Below are positions 6,787-16,297 of a stretch of 64,000 bases of DNA, piece after piece. Source of the stretch: Candidatus Hydrogenedentota bacterium (GTDB lineage Bacteria; Hydrogenedentota; Hydrogenedentia; Hydrogenedentales; JAEUWI01); the NCBI GenBank assembly GCA_016182605.1, contig JACPGE010000106.1, forward strand, positions 1 through 64,000, given 5' to 3'. The notes beneath the pieces were generated by a model that searched no databases, was not told where the DNA came from, and was given only the letters and a program-made list of their open reading frames with translations. Position 1 is the first letter of the stretch. Each line of letters starts with the position of its first letter. Position numbers and translations under genes: made by a program.

Positions 6787-9330
6787 TTATTCCGCCACGT
6801 TCGCCACGACCGTTTGAATGAACTTCGGATAATACTCGTCGAAAAGCGGTCCCGCAGTGTTCCGCGTCATGACAATAACCAGTTCCCGCTCGGGATCGAT
6901 GCGGAAGGTCGCTGAAGAGGCGGCGCCATGCGCAAAGGTCTTCTCACTCAGGCCGTTGTCGTCCATCCACGTGGTGCCAATGCCCCACTCAATGTCCGTT
7001 TCAAAACCAATCGTTTCCCGCAGAGGTTTGGGCAGCATCTGCTCGAAACTCTCCTCCCGCATGAAACGGTACGCTCCATAGGCGCCCCGGTTGAGCATCA
7101 TCTGTCCCCACGTCGCAATGTCCATGGGCGTGCTGAGCGATTTCGCCGAGGCGTCGCCCACATCCGTGTGTTTCATGCCCAGCGGATCGAGCAGGTGGTT
7201 CTTGAAGAGCACCGGCAGGGCTTCGCCGGTGATGGCCTCCATGATCTTGCCGCCCAGCGCATAGCCGACGCCGTTGTAACCGAGCGCCTGACCGATCTTC
7301 ATGTGGGGATAGTAGCCCGCGATGACCTGCTCCAGATCGTGGAGTTCGTCGCCCCAGTGGTCCGGGTAATACCCCGGAAACGTGTAGTTCAACTGGAGCC
7401 CATTCGTGTGCACGTAAAGATCGCGGACGGTGAGTTCCCGGGGCACCTCCACATAGCGGAACGGTTCCAGGTAGGTGGCCACCTTCTCGTCCAGATCGAC
7501 CAGGTTCTGATCCACCAGTTCCATCATGAGTGTCGCGCTCATGAACTTCGTGATGGAGGCCATCCACATGGGTTCATTGACGGTAATGGGGACGCCGTCG
7601 CGCTCGCCATAGGCGGCGTGCATGTAGACCACACCCTTGCGCGCCAGCGCCACCGCGAAGGGCTCCCCACTCTTTTCCGCCCACTCCGTGAAAATCGCAT
7701 CCAGGGCATCGCGCACCCCCGGCTTCATGCCCGCTTCCGCTTCGGTCCCCTCGCGCAACGTGGGCGCGGGATCGCCCACAAAATGTTGGGGGCATACAAA
7801 GGGCACATCGAGCTTCTTGTCGTTGAAGTAGAGAATGCGCTTGAGCTTGACCCACCATTGGCGATCCTGGCTCCAGGGATCGTCCGCGCGCACGGCCTCG
7901 TGGCCGAGGGACTTCCCCTCGAAAAGGCTGGCCATCATCGCCGCTATCTGGGGGTCCTGGTGCAGGTCTTGCATGAACTGCTGGCCCAGATACGATCCAA
8001 TGGGCCCGGACTGTTCCGTCGCCACCGTCGCGTCCACGCCAAACCGGGCGTTGAACATGGCCTGGATATCCGGGCGCAGGAACCATTCCTGGACACCGCC
8101 CAAGTCAAAGGGCGCGCGAAAGACCGTTTGCATGCGGGTGATCGGCGTGCCCTGAAGCGGCGTTATCTCAATAACCGCGCCATAGCGTCCCGGCTCGGCT
8201 GCGCTGGAGACCGCATTGTACTCGTTGTCGTAGAACGTGGTGCGCACCGTGTAGGGCCCAATGAGACGCTCCGCAAGCAGCGGGTTCTCGAAATCACATT
8301 CAGGGAAGGCGCTCGAATCGAAAACATAACTGTCGAACCGGACCGCCGCACCCATGAGCATGCGCGCGCGTTGTTCGTCCGCACTCGGAAGGGCAATCGA
8401 TTCCAGGGGCGCGCCGTCCAGCGTCAAGATGGCCTGCGTGCCCTCCGCGTCCTCAGCGGGCATGGGATAAAAGAGCTCGGCGCGGGCCCACCCGTTGTCC
8501 GGCCTCAGCGTGGCCGTGTGGGTGCTGCCGGCGTGGTTCGCAGACAGCGTTGCGCCCGCCTTGTCGCCCGTGGAAAAGACCGATAGGGCCGTCCGGGCAA
8601 AGGCGTCGTAGTGGCCCTGCGCCAGGGCAAGCACCGCCGGGCTCGCGGTGCTGTCCAGCGTGAGAACGTGTGTGCGGCGCGTATTCTCAAAGGTGCGCGC
8701 TTCTGGATACCAGAACGACTGGAAGCGCTGGCCCGCCTCGTCGCTGTCATTGACCACAATCTGAAAGGCCGCAGTGGCCCCCGCCTTCGGGTCGAGGCCG
8801 ACCGCGCTCCAAGGCAAGAGGGCTTCGATCGCATAGCCTGTGTCCAACTTCGCCTGCTTCAGCACAAGGCCTTCCGGGGCTTCCCGGCGCGCCGTATTGA
8901 AGCCGTAGTTCAGGCTGCGCAGTTCGGTCTGACTCTCCGAAACGCCGGGACTCAGCACCACCTCAAAGAGTTCCTCCTTGCCTTGTTCCGCCGCCAGATA
9001 CAGTTCGAGCGAGTCCCCGTCCCACAGGCGCATGTTGGGCCCCGCTTCCAGCAGAATGTCGTCCTGTACGGTCACCACGATCAGCAGGCCCGCGTCGTTC
9101 CACCCCAGGCGGAACGCGGGCGCAAAATCGTCCGCCTCCTCCACCTCGCCCTTGAGGCCCGTCATGAGATGGACCGCAAAGCCTTCTTCCTTCCAGTCAT
9201 CCGTGGCTCCGTCGACCGTGATGCTGTCGAGCCGGGGAATGGAAAAGGTCGCGCCATGCGCCATCCCAGGCGTCCATGCGCCGCCAAGAATTGCGGCCAG
9301 AACGAGTATTAGAGAAAATATCCGGGACAT
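6787..9330 (-). CDS. Secreted serine hydrolase (beta-lactamase/PBP-C-like) with N-terminal CBM9-like domain
   Basis: This 847-residue exported protein has a signal peptide (SLILVLAAILGGAWTPGMAHG). Residues about 30-215 resemble a family-9-like carbohydrate-binding or DOMON-type sandwich (SITVDGATDDW, FRLGWNDAGLLIVVTVQDD, GDSLELYL). The C-terminal third is a class-C beta-lactamase-like serine hydrolase with the S-x-x-K motif Ser592-Ile-Thr-Lys595 and HGA near 801. The usual Tyr-x-Asn motif reads Tyr685-Asn-Gly687, so the Asn is displaced. The middle (about 240-480) is beta-rich and unassigned. It probably works on an extracytoplasmic ester, amide or peptidoglycan-like substrate; resistance to beta-lactams is not implied. 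Confidence 0.82.
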   Translation of the reverse strand: MSRIFSLILVLAAILGGAWTPGMAHGATFSIPRLDSITVDGATDDWKEEGFAVHLMTGLKGEVEEADDFAPAFRLGWNDAGLLIVVTVQDDILLEAGPNMRLWDGDSLELYLAAEQGKEELFEVVLSPGVSESQTELRSLNYGFNTARREAPEGLVLKQAKLDTGYAIEALLPWSAVGLDPKAGATAAFQIVVNDSDEAGQRFQSFWYPEARTFENTRRTHVLTLDSTASPAVLALAQGHYDAFARTALSVFSTGDKAGATLSANHAGSTHTATLRPDNGWARAELFYPMPAEDAEGTQAILTLDGAPLESIALPSADEQRARMLMGAAVRFDSYVFDSSAFPECDFENPLLAERLIGPYTVRTTFYDNEYNAVSSAAEPGRYGAVIEITPLQGTPITRMQTVFRAPFDLGGVQEWFLRPDIQAMFNARFGVDATVATEQSGPIGSYLGQQFMQDLHQDPQIAAMMASLFEGKSLGHEAVRADDPWSQDRQWWVKLKRILYFNDKKLDVPFVCPQHFVGDPAPTLREGTEAEAGMKPGVRDALDAIFTEWAEKSGEPFAVALARKGVVYMHAAYGERDGVPITVNEPMWMASITKFMSATLMMELVDQNLVDLDEKVATYLEPFRYVEVPRELTVRDLYVHTNGLQLNYTFPGYYPDHWGDELHDLEQVIAGYYPHMKIGQALGYNGVGYALGGKIMEAITGEALPVLFKNHLLDPLGMKHTDVGDASAKSLSTPMDIATWGQMMLNRGAYGAYRFMREESFEQMLPKPLRETIGFETDIEWGIGTTWMDDNGLSEKTFAHGAASSATFRIDPERELVIVMTRNTAGPLFDEYYPKFIQTVVANVAE

Positions 9331-9516
9331 GGTGGGTTCGCTCCTGGTGGGAAAAAGAAAGTCGTGCACGGTCAATTTGGACAAGAGACGAGGATAATGG
9401 GTTGCAGCCCGTGCGTGCAAGGCGGGAAAGTGGAAAGCCCGGCGGGCTTGGTGTACCCTTTCCCCTGGCGTGTACGGTAGTGTTTCCCATTGCAGGCATC
9501 GGGAGAGGATGGCCCC

Positions 9517-10737
9517 ATGGACTTCGGAATTTCAGAGGCCTTCGAAGCGACCCTGGCGCGGGTCCGCACCTTCGTCAAGACGGAACTCTATCCGCTGGAG
9601 GCGGCCTATCAGGCCAGGGGCTTTCGTGCGCTGGAGCCCGTGCTGGCGGAAAAACGCGCCCAGGTGAAAGCGATGGGCCTGTGGCTCCCGCAAATCGAAA
9701 AGGAGCATGGTGGACTGGGCCTGAGTCTCATGGAGCATGGGCTGGTCTGCGCGGAACTGGCGAAGAGTCCCTTTGGGTTCTACGCCTTCAACTGCCAGGC
9801 GCCCGACTCGGGGAACATGGAGATCCTCATCAAGTACGGCACGAAGGAACAGCAGGAGCGCTGGCTGAAGCCGCTGCTCGCCGGGGAAACCCGGAGTTGC
9901 TTCTCCATGACGGAGCCCGAATTTCCCGGCTCGAACCCCGCCTGGATGGGGACGACCGCGGAAAAAGACGGCAGCGATTACATCATCAACGGCCACAAGT
10001 GGTTCACCACCTCGTATGAAGGCGCAGCCTTTGCCATCGTCATGGCCATCACCGATCCAGGCGCGCCCAAGTACATGCGGGCGAGCCAGATCATCGTGCC
10101 GGTGGGCACGCCGGGCTTCGAACTGGTGGAGAACATCTCGTGCATGGGCCACCGCGGCGACGCGTGGGACAGCCACGCCGAGGTGCGCTACACCAATGTG
10201 CGCGTGCCGCAGGCAAACCTGCTGGGCCCCGAAGGCGCCGGTTTTGTGATCGCCCAGGACCGCCTGGGACCGGGGCGCATCCACCACTGCATGCGGTGGC
10301 TCGGGATCAGCGAGCGCGCCTTCGATCTGATGTGCACCTACGCCCTGGCGCGCGAGGTGGCCCCAGACAGGCCCCTCGCCGGCATGGAATTCGTTCAGGG
10401 CTGGATCGCGGAAAGCCGCGCGGAGATCAATGCCGCGAAACTGGCCGTGCTGCACGCGGCCTGGGTGATCGACACCCAGGGCGCCAAGGCGGCGCGTGAA
10501 GAGATCAGCCTGATCAAATTCTCCGTCGCGAAGATCCTGCACAGCGTGGTAGATCGGGCCATTCAGGCGCACGGCGGACTGGGCATTACCGATCGGACGC
10601 CGCTCGCGTCGTTCTACCGCAACGAGCGGGCCGGCAGAATCTATGACGGGCCGGACGAGGTCCACAAGATCTCCGCGGCAAAACAGATCTTGAAGCGTTA
10701 CCAGGAAGAGGCCGCGGCTGCCATGGTCAACGCATAG
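9517..10737 (+). CDS. Acyl-CoA dehydrogenase, ACAD10/11-like
   Basis: A 406-residue flavin-dependent acyl-CoA dehydrogenase with the usual helical N-terminus, central beta domain (SCFSMTEPEFPGSNP, YIINGHKWFTTS) and C-terminal helices. GRIHHCMRWLG, WIAESRAEI, QAHGGLGITD and YDGPDEVHK are typical of the ACAD11 branch. The gene lies 30 bases upstream of an ACAD11-type kinase domain gene. In animals these two activities are fused and degrade 4-hydroxy fatty acids through a phosphorylated CoA ester. The start at 9517 follows GGGAGAGG and matches the family N-terminus; an in-frame alternative lies 27 bases upstream. Confidence 0.9.
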   Translation: MDFGISEAFEATLARVRTFVKTELYPLEAAYQARGFRALEPVLAEKRAQVKAMGLWLPQIEKEHGGLGLSLMEHGLVCAELAKSPFGFYAFNCQAPDSGNMEILIKYGTKEQQERWLKPLLAGETRSCFSMTEPEFPGSNPAWMGTTAEKDGSDYIINGHKWFTTSYEGAAFAIVMAITDPGAPKYMRASQIIVPVGTPGFELVENISCMGHRGDAWDSHAEVRYTNVRVPQANLLGPEGAGFVIAQDRLGPGRIHHCMRWLGISERAFDLMCTYALAREVAPDRPLAGMEFVQGWIAESRAEINAAKLAVLHAAWVIDTQGAKAAREEISLIKFSVAKILHSVVDRAIQAHGGLGITDRTPLASFYRNERAGRIYDGPDEVHKISAAKQILKRYQEEAAAAMVNA

Positions 10738-10767
10738 CGCTTACACGGGCAGTGAAGGAAGGGATGC

Positions 10768-11832
10768 ATGGACCACATGATGGATGAGCCGAAGCCGATC
10801 CGGGAAGGCGAAGAACTGGATCTGGCCACGCTCGAAACCTATCTGAAGGACACCGTTAAGGAACTCTCCGGCGCGGTCTCGCTAAAGCAGTTTCCCGGCG
10901 GCTTCTCGAATCTGACCTACAGTCTGACCGTGGGCGATCGCGATCTGATTCTCCGGCGGCCGCCCTTTGGCAGCAAGGTGAAATCCGCGCACGACATGGG
11001 GCGCGAATACCGCGTGCTTCACGCGCTCCATCCGGTCTACCCCGCGGCGCCCCGGCCACTGCTCTTGTGCAACGATACGGATGTGATGGGCTGTCCCTTC
11101 TACGTGATGGAGCGGATCAAAGGGGTGATACTCCGCGGCAAGAAGCCCGCGGGCTTCAGCACCAGCCCGGAAGAGACCGGCGTCATCTGCAAGAGCCTCA
11201 TCAAGAACCTCGCGGATCTGCACGCCATCGACTATGAAAAAATCGGCTTGGGCGATCTGCGCAAGGAGGGTTCCTACGTGCAGCGGCAGGTCGAAGGCTG
11301 GATCAAACGTTATGGGGATTCCCAGACGGATGAGATCGCCGCTATCGACGAGGTGGCGAAATGGTGCCACGCCCACATGCCGGCCGACTCCGAGGCCGCG
11401 CTGATTCACAACGACTACAAATTCGACAACGTAGTGCTGGCGGCGGACGATCTCAGCCGGATCATCGGCGTGCTGGACTGGGAGATGTGCACCATCGGCG
11501 ATCCCCTGATGGACTTGGGCACCAGCCTGGGCTACTGGATGGAGCCCAGGGACACGACAATAGGCGTGGTGCAATGCTTCATGACGACCGAACCCGGCGC
11601 GCCGACGCGGGCCGAGGTGGCGGACCACTATGCGGCGCTCACCGGCCGCAACGTGTCGAACATGCAGTTCTACTACGTTTTCGCCCTTTACAAACTCGCG
11701 GTAATTGTCCAGCAGATTTACTTTCGCTACAAGAAGGGCCTCACGAAGGACGAGCGCTTCGCGCCCCTGATCTTCATGGTGGGCGCTCTGGGCGCCACCG
11801 GCCTGAACTGCATTGAGAGCGGAGAGATCTAG
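10768..11832 (+). CDS. Phosphotransferase family protein, ACAD11 N-terminal kinase-like
   Basis: A 354-residue aminoglycoside-phosphotransferase-fold kinase. The nucleotide-binding start FPGGFSNLTY (42-51), the catalytic loop HNDYKFDN (His214, Asp216, Asn221) and the metal-binding segment LDWEMCTIGDP (Asp237) are all present. The best family match from memory is the kinase half of ACAD10/11 and the LvaA-type enzymes that phosphorylate 4-hydroxyacyl-CoA. Co-transcription with the dehydrogenase (30-base gap) supports this role, so a drug-resistance function is unlikely. The ATG at 10768 follows GGAAGGG. Confidence 0.88.
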   Translation: MDHMMDEPKPIREGEELDLATLETYLKDTVKELSGAVSLKQFPGGFSNLTYSLTVGDRDLILRRPPFGSKVKSAHDMGREYRVLHALHPVYPAAPRPLLLCNDTDVMGCPFYVMERIKGVILRGKKPAGFSTSPEETGVICKSLIKNLADLHAIDYEKIGLGDLRKEGSYVQRQVEGWIKRYGDSQTDEIAAIDEVAKWCHAHMPADSEAALIHNDYKFDNVVLAADDLSRIIGVLDWEMCTIGDPLMDLGTSLGYWMEPRDTTIGVVQCFMTTEPGAPTRAEVADHYAALTGRNVSNMQFYYVFALYKLAVIVQQIYFRYKKGLTKDERFAPLIFMVGALGATGLNCIESGEI

Positions 11833-11865
11833 GAAATACCCGCACGCCTGCCGAGGGGATTCTTC

Positions 11866-13968
11866 ATGCCTGCTGCCTGGATAACCGCGTTGCGCTGGCA
11901 CAGCCGCCAGCACCGCTGGGACATCCTTTGCGTGGCGGTGCTCTTCCTGGCCGGTGCCTTGGCCGGCGGCATCTACACGGCCACCTGGGGCGGCCAGGCC
12001 GAGTTCGAGCAACCCTGGTTTGGCCCGGCGGCCATGGAGGCCTGCGGGCGGGGCTTCGTGAATCCGAAGCTGTCCCAGGCGCCGGAATTGCAGGCCTTCC
12101 TCTACGGTGAGCGCGACGCATGTTCCTGCGCATCGCTGGCGGAAGACATCGAAGTCCTCCCCAGGGCACACGCCCATATGGACTACGGCACCGTTCAGAA
12201 ATTCCACCCGCAAGCGCAATTCCCGGGCTGGACGCAATGGCAGGATCACCATCGTTACCTGCTCTTCACCGTGAGTTTCTTCTGGCGCGTCTTTGGGGTT
12301 GCCTGGTCCTCACTGGCGCCCTTGAGCGGTCTGCTCTACGGCATTTCCTGCGTCGCGGTCTACGGCATTTGCCGTCTTGCCATGCGCCCCCCCTTCGCTC
12401 TCGCGGCCGGCATGCTCATGCTCACCTCGCCCCTCCATCTCCAGACGGCCCCGCACCTCCTGGATTACAGCAAAGCGCCGTTCCTCTTGGGCTCCGTATT
12501 CCTGCTGGGACTCGTGCTGCGCTGCGAGGGTTCCGTGCGCCGCTACCTGGCCCTGGGGCTGGCCGCAGGTATCTGGATGGGCGTGGGACTCGGATTCCAT
12601 CCGGCACTCCTCATCGTCATTGCGTTATTCGGGCTGTTCGCCATGGCGCTGGCACCCGGCCAGTTTTACGAGACCGCCTCGCTGAAGCTCCTCCTCACGA
12701 TCTGTTTTGGCGTGGGCGTGGTGGCCACGGGCTGGCCCATCGGGCTCGCGTACTACCGCGCAAACAACGCGCCCCTCGATGCGCTCCTCGGGTTTGCCCA
12801 CACCTTCGATGAACGCCTTGGCGTGGCATCGCCCATCTACGACTTCGGCGGCCCCGGCAAAGACGAATACGTGCGCGCAACATTGGAGGCGTCTGCGTAT
12901 CAAGCGCACAGTGTGAATGCGCCGCTGCGCGACTATTCCCCCGCCTGCAACGACGCGGGCATGGCCTATCTGAAGCGCATGGTGGAGTACTTCCCGGCGG
13001 ACCTGGCCACACGGAGCATCGCTTCGATACTGCGCAGCGCCGATGAACTGCAAGTAAGCACCTCGCCTCCCGCCCCGGAAGGCATCAGCCATGCCATATT
13101 GGTGCGGCTCTTCACGGCACGCAATGCGGCACTGGATGCGCTGCCCGGTTACGGACGCTACTACATCGCAACGGCGATACTGCTGATTGGCGCATACAAC
13201 TTTCAGATGGGGCTGGGCGCCCTCGTGCTCTGGCTCGTCCTGGCGGGACTTCCCGCCTTGCACTTCACTCCCAGAAATGCCTTTCTCTTGGAGTCCATCT
13301 CTATCTTCGCCCTGCTTTTTCTCCTGCATTGGCTCTGGCGTGCCGGTTCCTGGCTGTGGGAGCGCTGGCACTTTCGCAGTCTGCCAACGCCCCTGCCCTG
13401 GAAGGGGCCAGTCCTGCGGGCCGCACTACTGGCGCTGCTGGTGGCGGGCGGCATTTTCCCGGCACTCTATGGACTGCGCCTGGTACAGGCCAGCCGGGTC
13501 TTCGGGCTGCTCACGAAGTACGACACCGCAATGCGCCTGCCTCTGCCCTTTGAAGTCGGCGAGGGAAACTCTGGCAGGAGCAAACTCACATTGCCTCACT
13601 TCGAATCGCCGGCCGCCCACAGGGTTGACCGGCCCATGCAATTGGAGTATCTCGCCTTGGAGTTTGCCCCAATGAATGCGCCGGGTGAACTGGTGCTGCG
13701 TTATGAGTCTGAGCACCCCGGCTATGATTTCTCCCGTCGAATCCGCGTGCCGGCCTCCGCATCCGGCGGAGAGAACACATGGCTCTTTGTCCCGGTCCAC
13801 TTCAATGAGCAGGCGCGCTTCCAGGGTATCGAAATGTCACCCGAAGCGGCTACCGCGCTCCACAGCGTGGCCCGCGTCGATCGGCCCGAAGAGTTTCCGG
13901 TCTGCCTCACGGTGTTCTTGACTCCGGGATGGCAGAATCTGGCGCCATACCAGCGGCTTACACGCTGA
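11866..13968 (+). CDS. Large polytopic membrane protein, possibly GT-C-type glycosyltransferase
   Basis: This 700-residue protein has a membrane segment near 19-38, a ~110-residue extracytoplasmic loop, about eight to ten further hydrophobic segments between 140 and 480, and a soluble beta-rich C-terminal domain of about 200 residues. The layout resembles PMT/ArnT-like GT-C glycosyltransferases, and the first loop contains an acidic EFE near the membrane, but no diagnostic motif is certain. Its start lies 33 bases after the kinase gene, so it may be read on the same transcript without sharing its pathway. Treat the function as unknown. Confidence 0.7.
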   Translation: MPAAWITALRWHSRQHRWDILCVAVLFLAGALAGGIYTATWGGQAEFEQPWFGPAAMEACGRGFVNPKLSQAPELQAFLYGERDACSCASLAEDIEVLPRAHAHMDYGTVQKFHPQAQFPGWTQWQDHHRYLLFTVSFFWRVFGVAWSSLAPLSGLLYGISCVAVYGICRLAMRPPFALAAGMLMLTSPLHLQTAPHLLDYSKAPFLLGSVFLLGLVLRCEGSVRRYLALGLAAGIWMGVGLGFHPALLIVIALFGLFAMALAPGQFYETASLKLLLTICFGVGVVATGWPIGLAYYRANNAPLDALLGFAHTFDERLGVASPIYDFGGPGKDEYVRATLEASAYQAHSVNAPLRDYSPACNDAGMAYLKRMVEYFPADLATRSIASILRSADELQVSTSPPAPEGISHAILVRLFTARNAALDALPGYGRYYIATAILLIGAYNFQMGLGALVLWLVLAGLPALHFTPRNAFLLESISIFALLFLLHWLWRAGSWLWERWHFRSLPTPLPWKGPVLRAALLALLVAGGIFPALYGLRLVQASRVFGLLTKYDTAMRLPLPFEVGEGNSGRSKLTLPHFESPAAHRVDRPMQLEYLALEFAPMNAPGELVLRYESEHPGYDFSRRIRVPASASGGENTWLFVPVHFNEQARFQGIEMSPEAATALHSVARVDRPEEFPVCLTVFLTPGWQNLAPYQRLTR

Positions 13969-14019
13969 CACTGCGGAAGGGCCCCTTCCACGATCACGGC
14001 GCCCGCGCTCCGGGTCTGG

Positions 14020-14850
14020 CTACGGCAACGGGATCACGCGCTCCACGGCCCACTGCACGAGCGGGACATTGAACACCAACTGCACCCCGGAAACCAGCGT
14101 GAGCACCATGATCACCCGGCTGAATCCCCGCTCGGGCACACGATGGTGCATCCAATGCCCCAGCCACGATCCAATCGGAATGAGCGGCACCAGGTAGAGG
14201 TCGAATCCGAGCACGCTGTAGTCGATTAGGTCGACATACACATAAAACGGCAACTTGGTGAGGTTGATCAGCGTAAACGTCCACGCCACCGTCCCCACAA
14301 AAAGCGACTTGCCCATCCCCTGCGAGTACATGTACAAACTCACGATGGGCCCTGCCGCGTGCGCAATGGTCGAAGTGAAGCCCGCGGCCACCCCCGCCAC
14401 AATCGCCGTCTTCCGCCCCGCGTGATGCTGTTGCACCCACGCCATCGAACGATCCTTCGCCAGGATATAGAGCCCGAATAGTATCGCGATCACCCCCGTG
14501 AAGCGTTTGATGTAGCCTCCCCACGCATCGATACCCTCGCGACCCACCCACCACCACACCAGCGCGCCCGCCAGTATCCCCAGAATCGATGGCAGGTAGA
14601 TCGCCCGGAGATGCCCCCAATTACAGTTGCTGCGGTGATGATAAATCGCGTTGAAATCGCACAGGATCAACAGCGGCAATAACGTGGCAGCCACCTTGTC
14701 CACCGGCATGACGAGCATCATCAGCGGCAGGGAAAGAATGCCGGCCCCTCCGGCAAAGCCGGATTTGGAAATGCCCTGGATAATGATGGCCACGCCCACG
14801 AAAAGCCAGAATATGGCCACGGGCACACCGGGCTCGATGAAGGCGTTCAT
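14020..14850 (-). CDS. Sulfite exporter TauE/SafE family membrane protein
   Basis: A 276-residue protein of about eight membrane helices. The family pattern is clear: a glycine-rich first repeat (SKSGFAGGAGILSLPLM), a second repeat (GVAAGFTSTIAHAAGPIVSLYMY) and a final short helix. TauE/SafE proteins export small anions such as sulfite or organosulfonates. The ATG at 14850 gives a normal N-terminus (MNAFIEPGVPVAIFW); a start at 14943 would add 31 unlikely residues. The ribosome-binding site is weak for both. It is convergent with the preceding gene, and a short GC palindrome lies between them. Confidence 0.85.
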   Translation of the reverse strand: MNAFIEPGVPVAIFWLFVGVAIIIQGISKSGFAGGAGILSLPLMMLVMPVDKVAATLLPLLILCDFNAIYHHRSNCNWGHLRAIYLPSILGILAGALVWWWVGREGIDAWGGYIKRFTGVIAILFGLYILAKDRSMAWVQQHHAGRKTAIVAGVAAGFTSTIAHAAGPIVSLYMYSQGMGKSLFVGTVAWTFTLINLTKLPFYVYVDLIDYSVLGFDLYLVPLIPIGSWLGHWMHHRVPERGFSRVIMVLTLVSGVQLVFNVPLVQWAVERVIPLP

Positions 14851-15017
14851 GGAAAATCCCGCAGAGTAGAGCTTAAAAAGGGCGGCGAGGACAGAAGACC
14901 GTATTCTAGGGACTTCGGACACCACGATGCACCCCCGCGACAATCGGGCTGTCCGTTATTTCCGGATCCAAGGTTTGGGCAACGACACGCGTGAGTGAGC
15001 GTTATGGCTCCGCCGGC

Positions 15018-15252
15018 TGGAGCCCGTGATTTATCCGGGTTAGCCCGCATATTTCACCACTTCAAGGCTTTCTTACAACACGCTCCTCGTGAGACATGGT
15101 GAAATATGCTCAGCGTGAAGATGGTGCTGGCGTTCACCGGGCAGGCTAAATCACGGGCTGTTTGGCGATACCGCCGTGCGTGTTGCGGCAATTGCGGGTC
15201 TAAGTTGGAGTTATGGAACGAACGCGTGGAGCCCGTGATTTATCCGGGTTAG
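15018..15252. repeat. Dispersed palindromic element, copy A
   Basis: This intergenic element is bounded by a perfect 26-base direct repeat (15018-15043 and 15227-15252; core AGCCCGTGATTTATCCGGG). An inverted version of the core (CTAAATCACGGGCT) lies at about 15146-15159. Inside, GCATATTTCACCA (15048-15060) can pair with TGGTGAAATATGC (from about 15097). The stretch 15044-15252 is strongly similar to 37681-37890, most closely in the block GGTGAAATATGCTCAGCGTGA and the following ~60 bases. It contains no reading frame and may be a non-autonomous mobile element or a structured RNA. Confidence 0.85.
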
Positions 15253-15323
15253 GCATTCCGTTCTCCGTTGTGATAGTCTATGCACGGGGCGTATCCTGAA
15301 CGAATGCCAGATTGAGGCAACGA

Positions 15324-16271
15324 ATGTACAAACACTTGCTACCCATTGTCTTAGGTTTGGGGCTCTTCCTCGGGGCATGCAGTACGCGCGAGGCCGACGT
15401 GACGCCCCCGCTTCCCGGCGCCTCCTCGCTTCCCGGTACGGAGACGGTACCGGCCATGACCGAGGAATCCTTGCTTCAGGCGTGGGAAGCCATTCCCAAG
15501 GACAGCAAGGACAATTTGGATGTTCCCACGGCGTATGAAATAGCCAGGCAGCTCTCCGAAATGGGGGAAGACAAGCTGGATCTGCTGTTCGCACGCCTGG
15601 GCAACCCAGAGATTTCTCCCATAGAGAAGATGTTGATCGTCATCAGTGTGACGCAGTTCGTGCGCCCGGGCATGGCGGACAAATTGTTGGCCATGACGGC
15701 GCCCGAAAATGAGTTGACAACGCGCGCCGGTTCAACCCACCTTTACGGTCTCATCGATATTCCCGGTGTGGAAGAGAATCTGAAGCGCTTGTCCGAAGAT
15801 CCTGTGCACCAGGTGCGCATGAGCGCGCTCTTCGTGCGCCAGATACGCGGCGACTTGAGCGTGATTCCCGAGTTGAAGACCATTTGTTCCGCCGAGGATG
15901 CGCGTCCCGCGGATCGAGAGCAGTTTATTCTCGGTTTTCCGGAGGCGCTCGCTGCGGAAAACCTGGATGTGTTTGAACGCGCCGTGCAGGATCCGAAACT
16001 AAGTGAATCCTCGCAGCGCCGGGCCCTGGATTTACTGGTGCATCTGGGCAGCAATGGATCGGTCGCGGCCATTGAACAGGGACTTTCCGCGAACGCATTG
16101 AATGAAAGCCTGCGTACAGCGGCGCAAGACACCATAACCGCGATTCAACAACGCCTGGCGGCTTCTGTCACACCGGCGCCGCCGGCGGCCCCTGCCGCCC
16201 CGGCGGATGCCGCAAGCCCGGATGCGCCCGTGGCCGTTGCACCCCCAGTGGACGTTCCCCCGGTCTCTTAA
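15324..16271 (+). CDS. Lipoprotein with HEAT-like helical repeats
   Basis: A 315-residue protein with a lipoprotein signal (LGLFLGAC). The mature region is largely helical with repeat-like segments (about 70-270) resembling HEAT/armadillo-type scaffolds, and it ends in a Pro/Ala-rich tail (PAPPAAPAAPADAASPDAPV) that may span envelope layers. I cannot name a function. The ATG at 15324 is preceded by GAGG with 6-base spacing. A weak promoter-like pair (TTGTGA at 15268, TATCCT at 15292, 18-base gap) sits upstream, next to the dispersed repeat. The next gene starts 26 bases downstream. Confidence 0.75.
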   Translation: MYKHLLPIVLGLGLFLGACSTREADVTPPLPGASSLPGTETVPAMTEESLLQAWEAIPKDSKDNLDVPTAYEIARQLSEMGEDKLDLLFARLGNPEISPIEKMLIVISVTQFVRPGMADKLLAMTAPENELTTRAGSTHLYGLIDIPGVEENLKRLSEDPVHQVRMSALFVRQIRGDLSVIPELKTICSAEDARPADREQFILGFPEALAAENLDVFERAVQDPKLSESSQRRALDLLVHLGSNGSVAAIEQGLSANALNESLRTAAQDTITAIQQRLAASVTPAPPAAPAAPADAASPDAPVAVAPPVDVPPVS

Positions 16272-16297
16272 CGGCCAACCCCAAGGAAACCAGGATT

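Noticed and set aside
13975-13989. Palindrome GGAAGGGCCCCTTCC between convergent genes
   Set aside because: The centre leaves almost no loop and no T-tract follows, so I did not call it a terminator.
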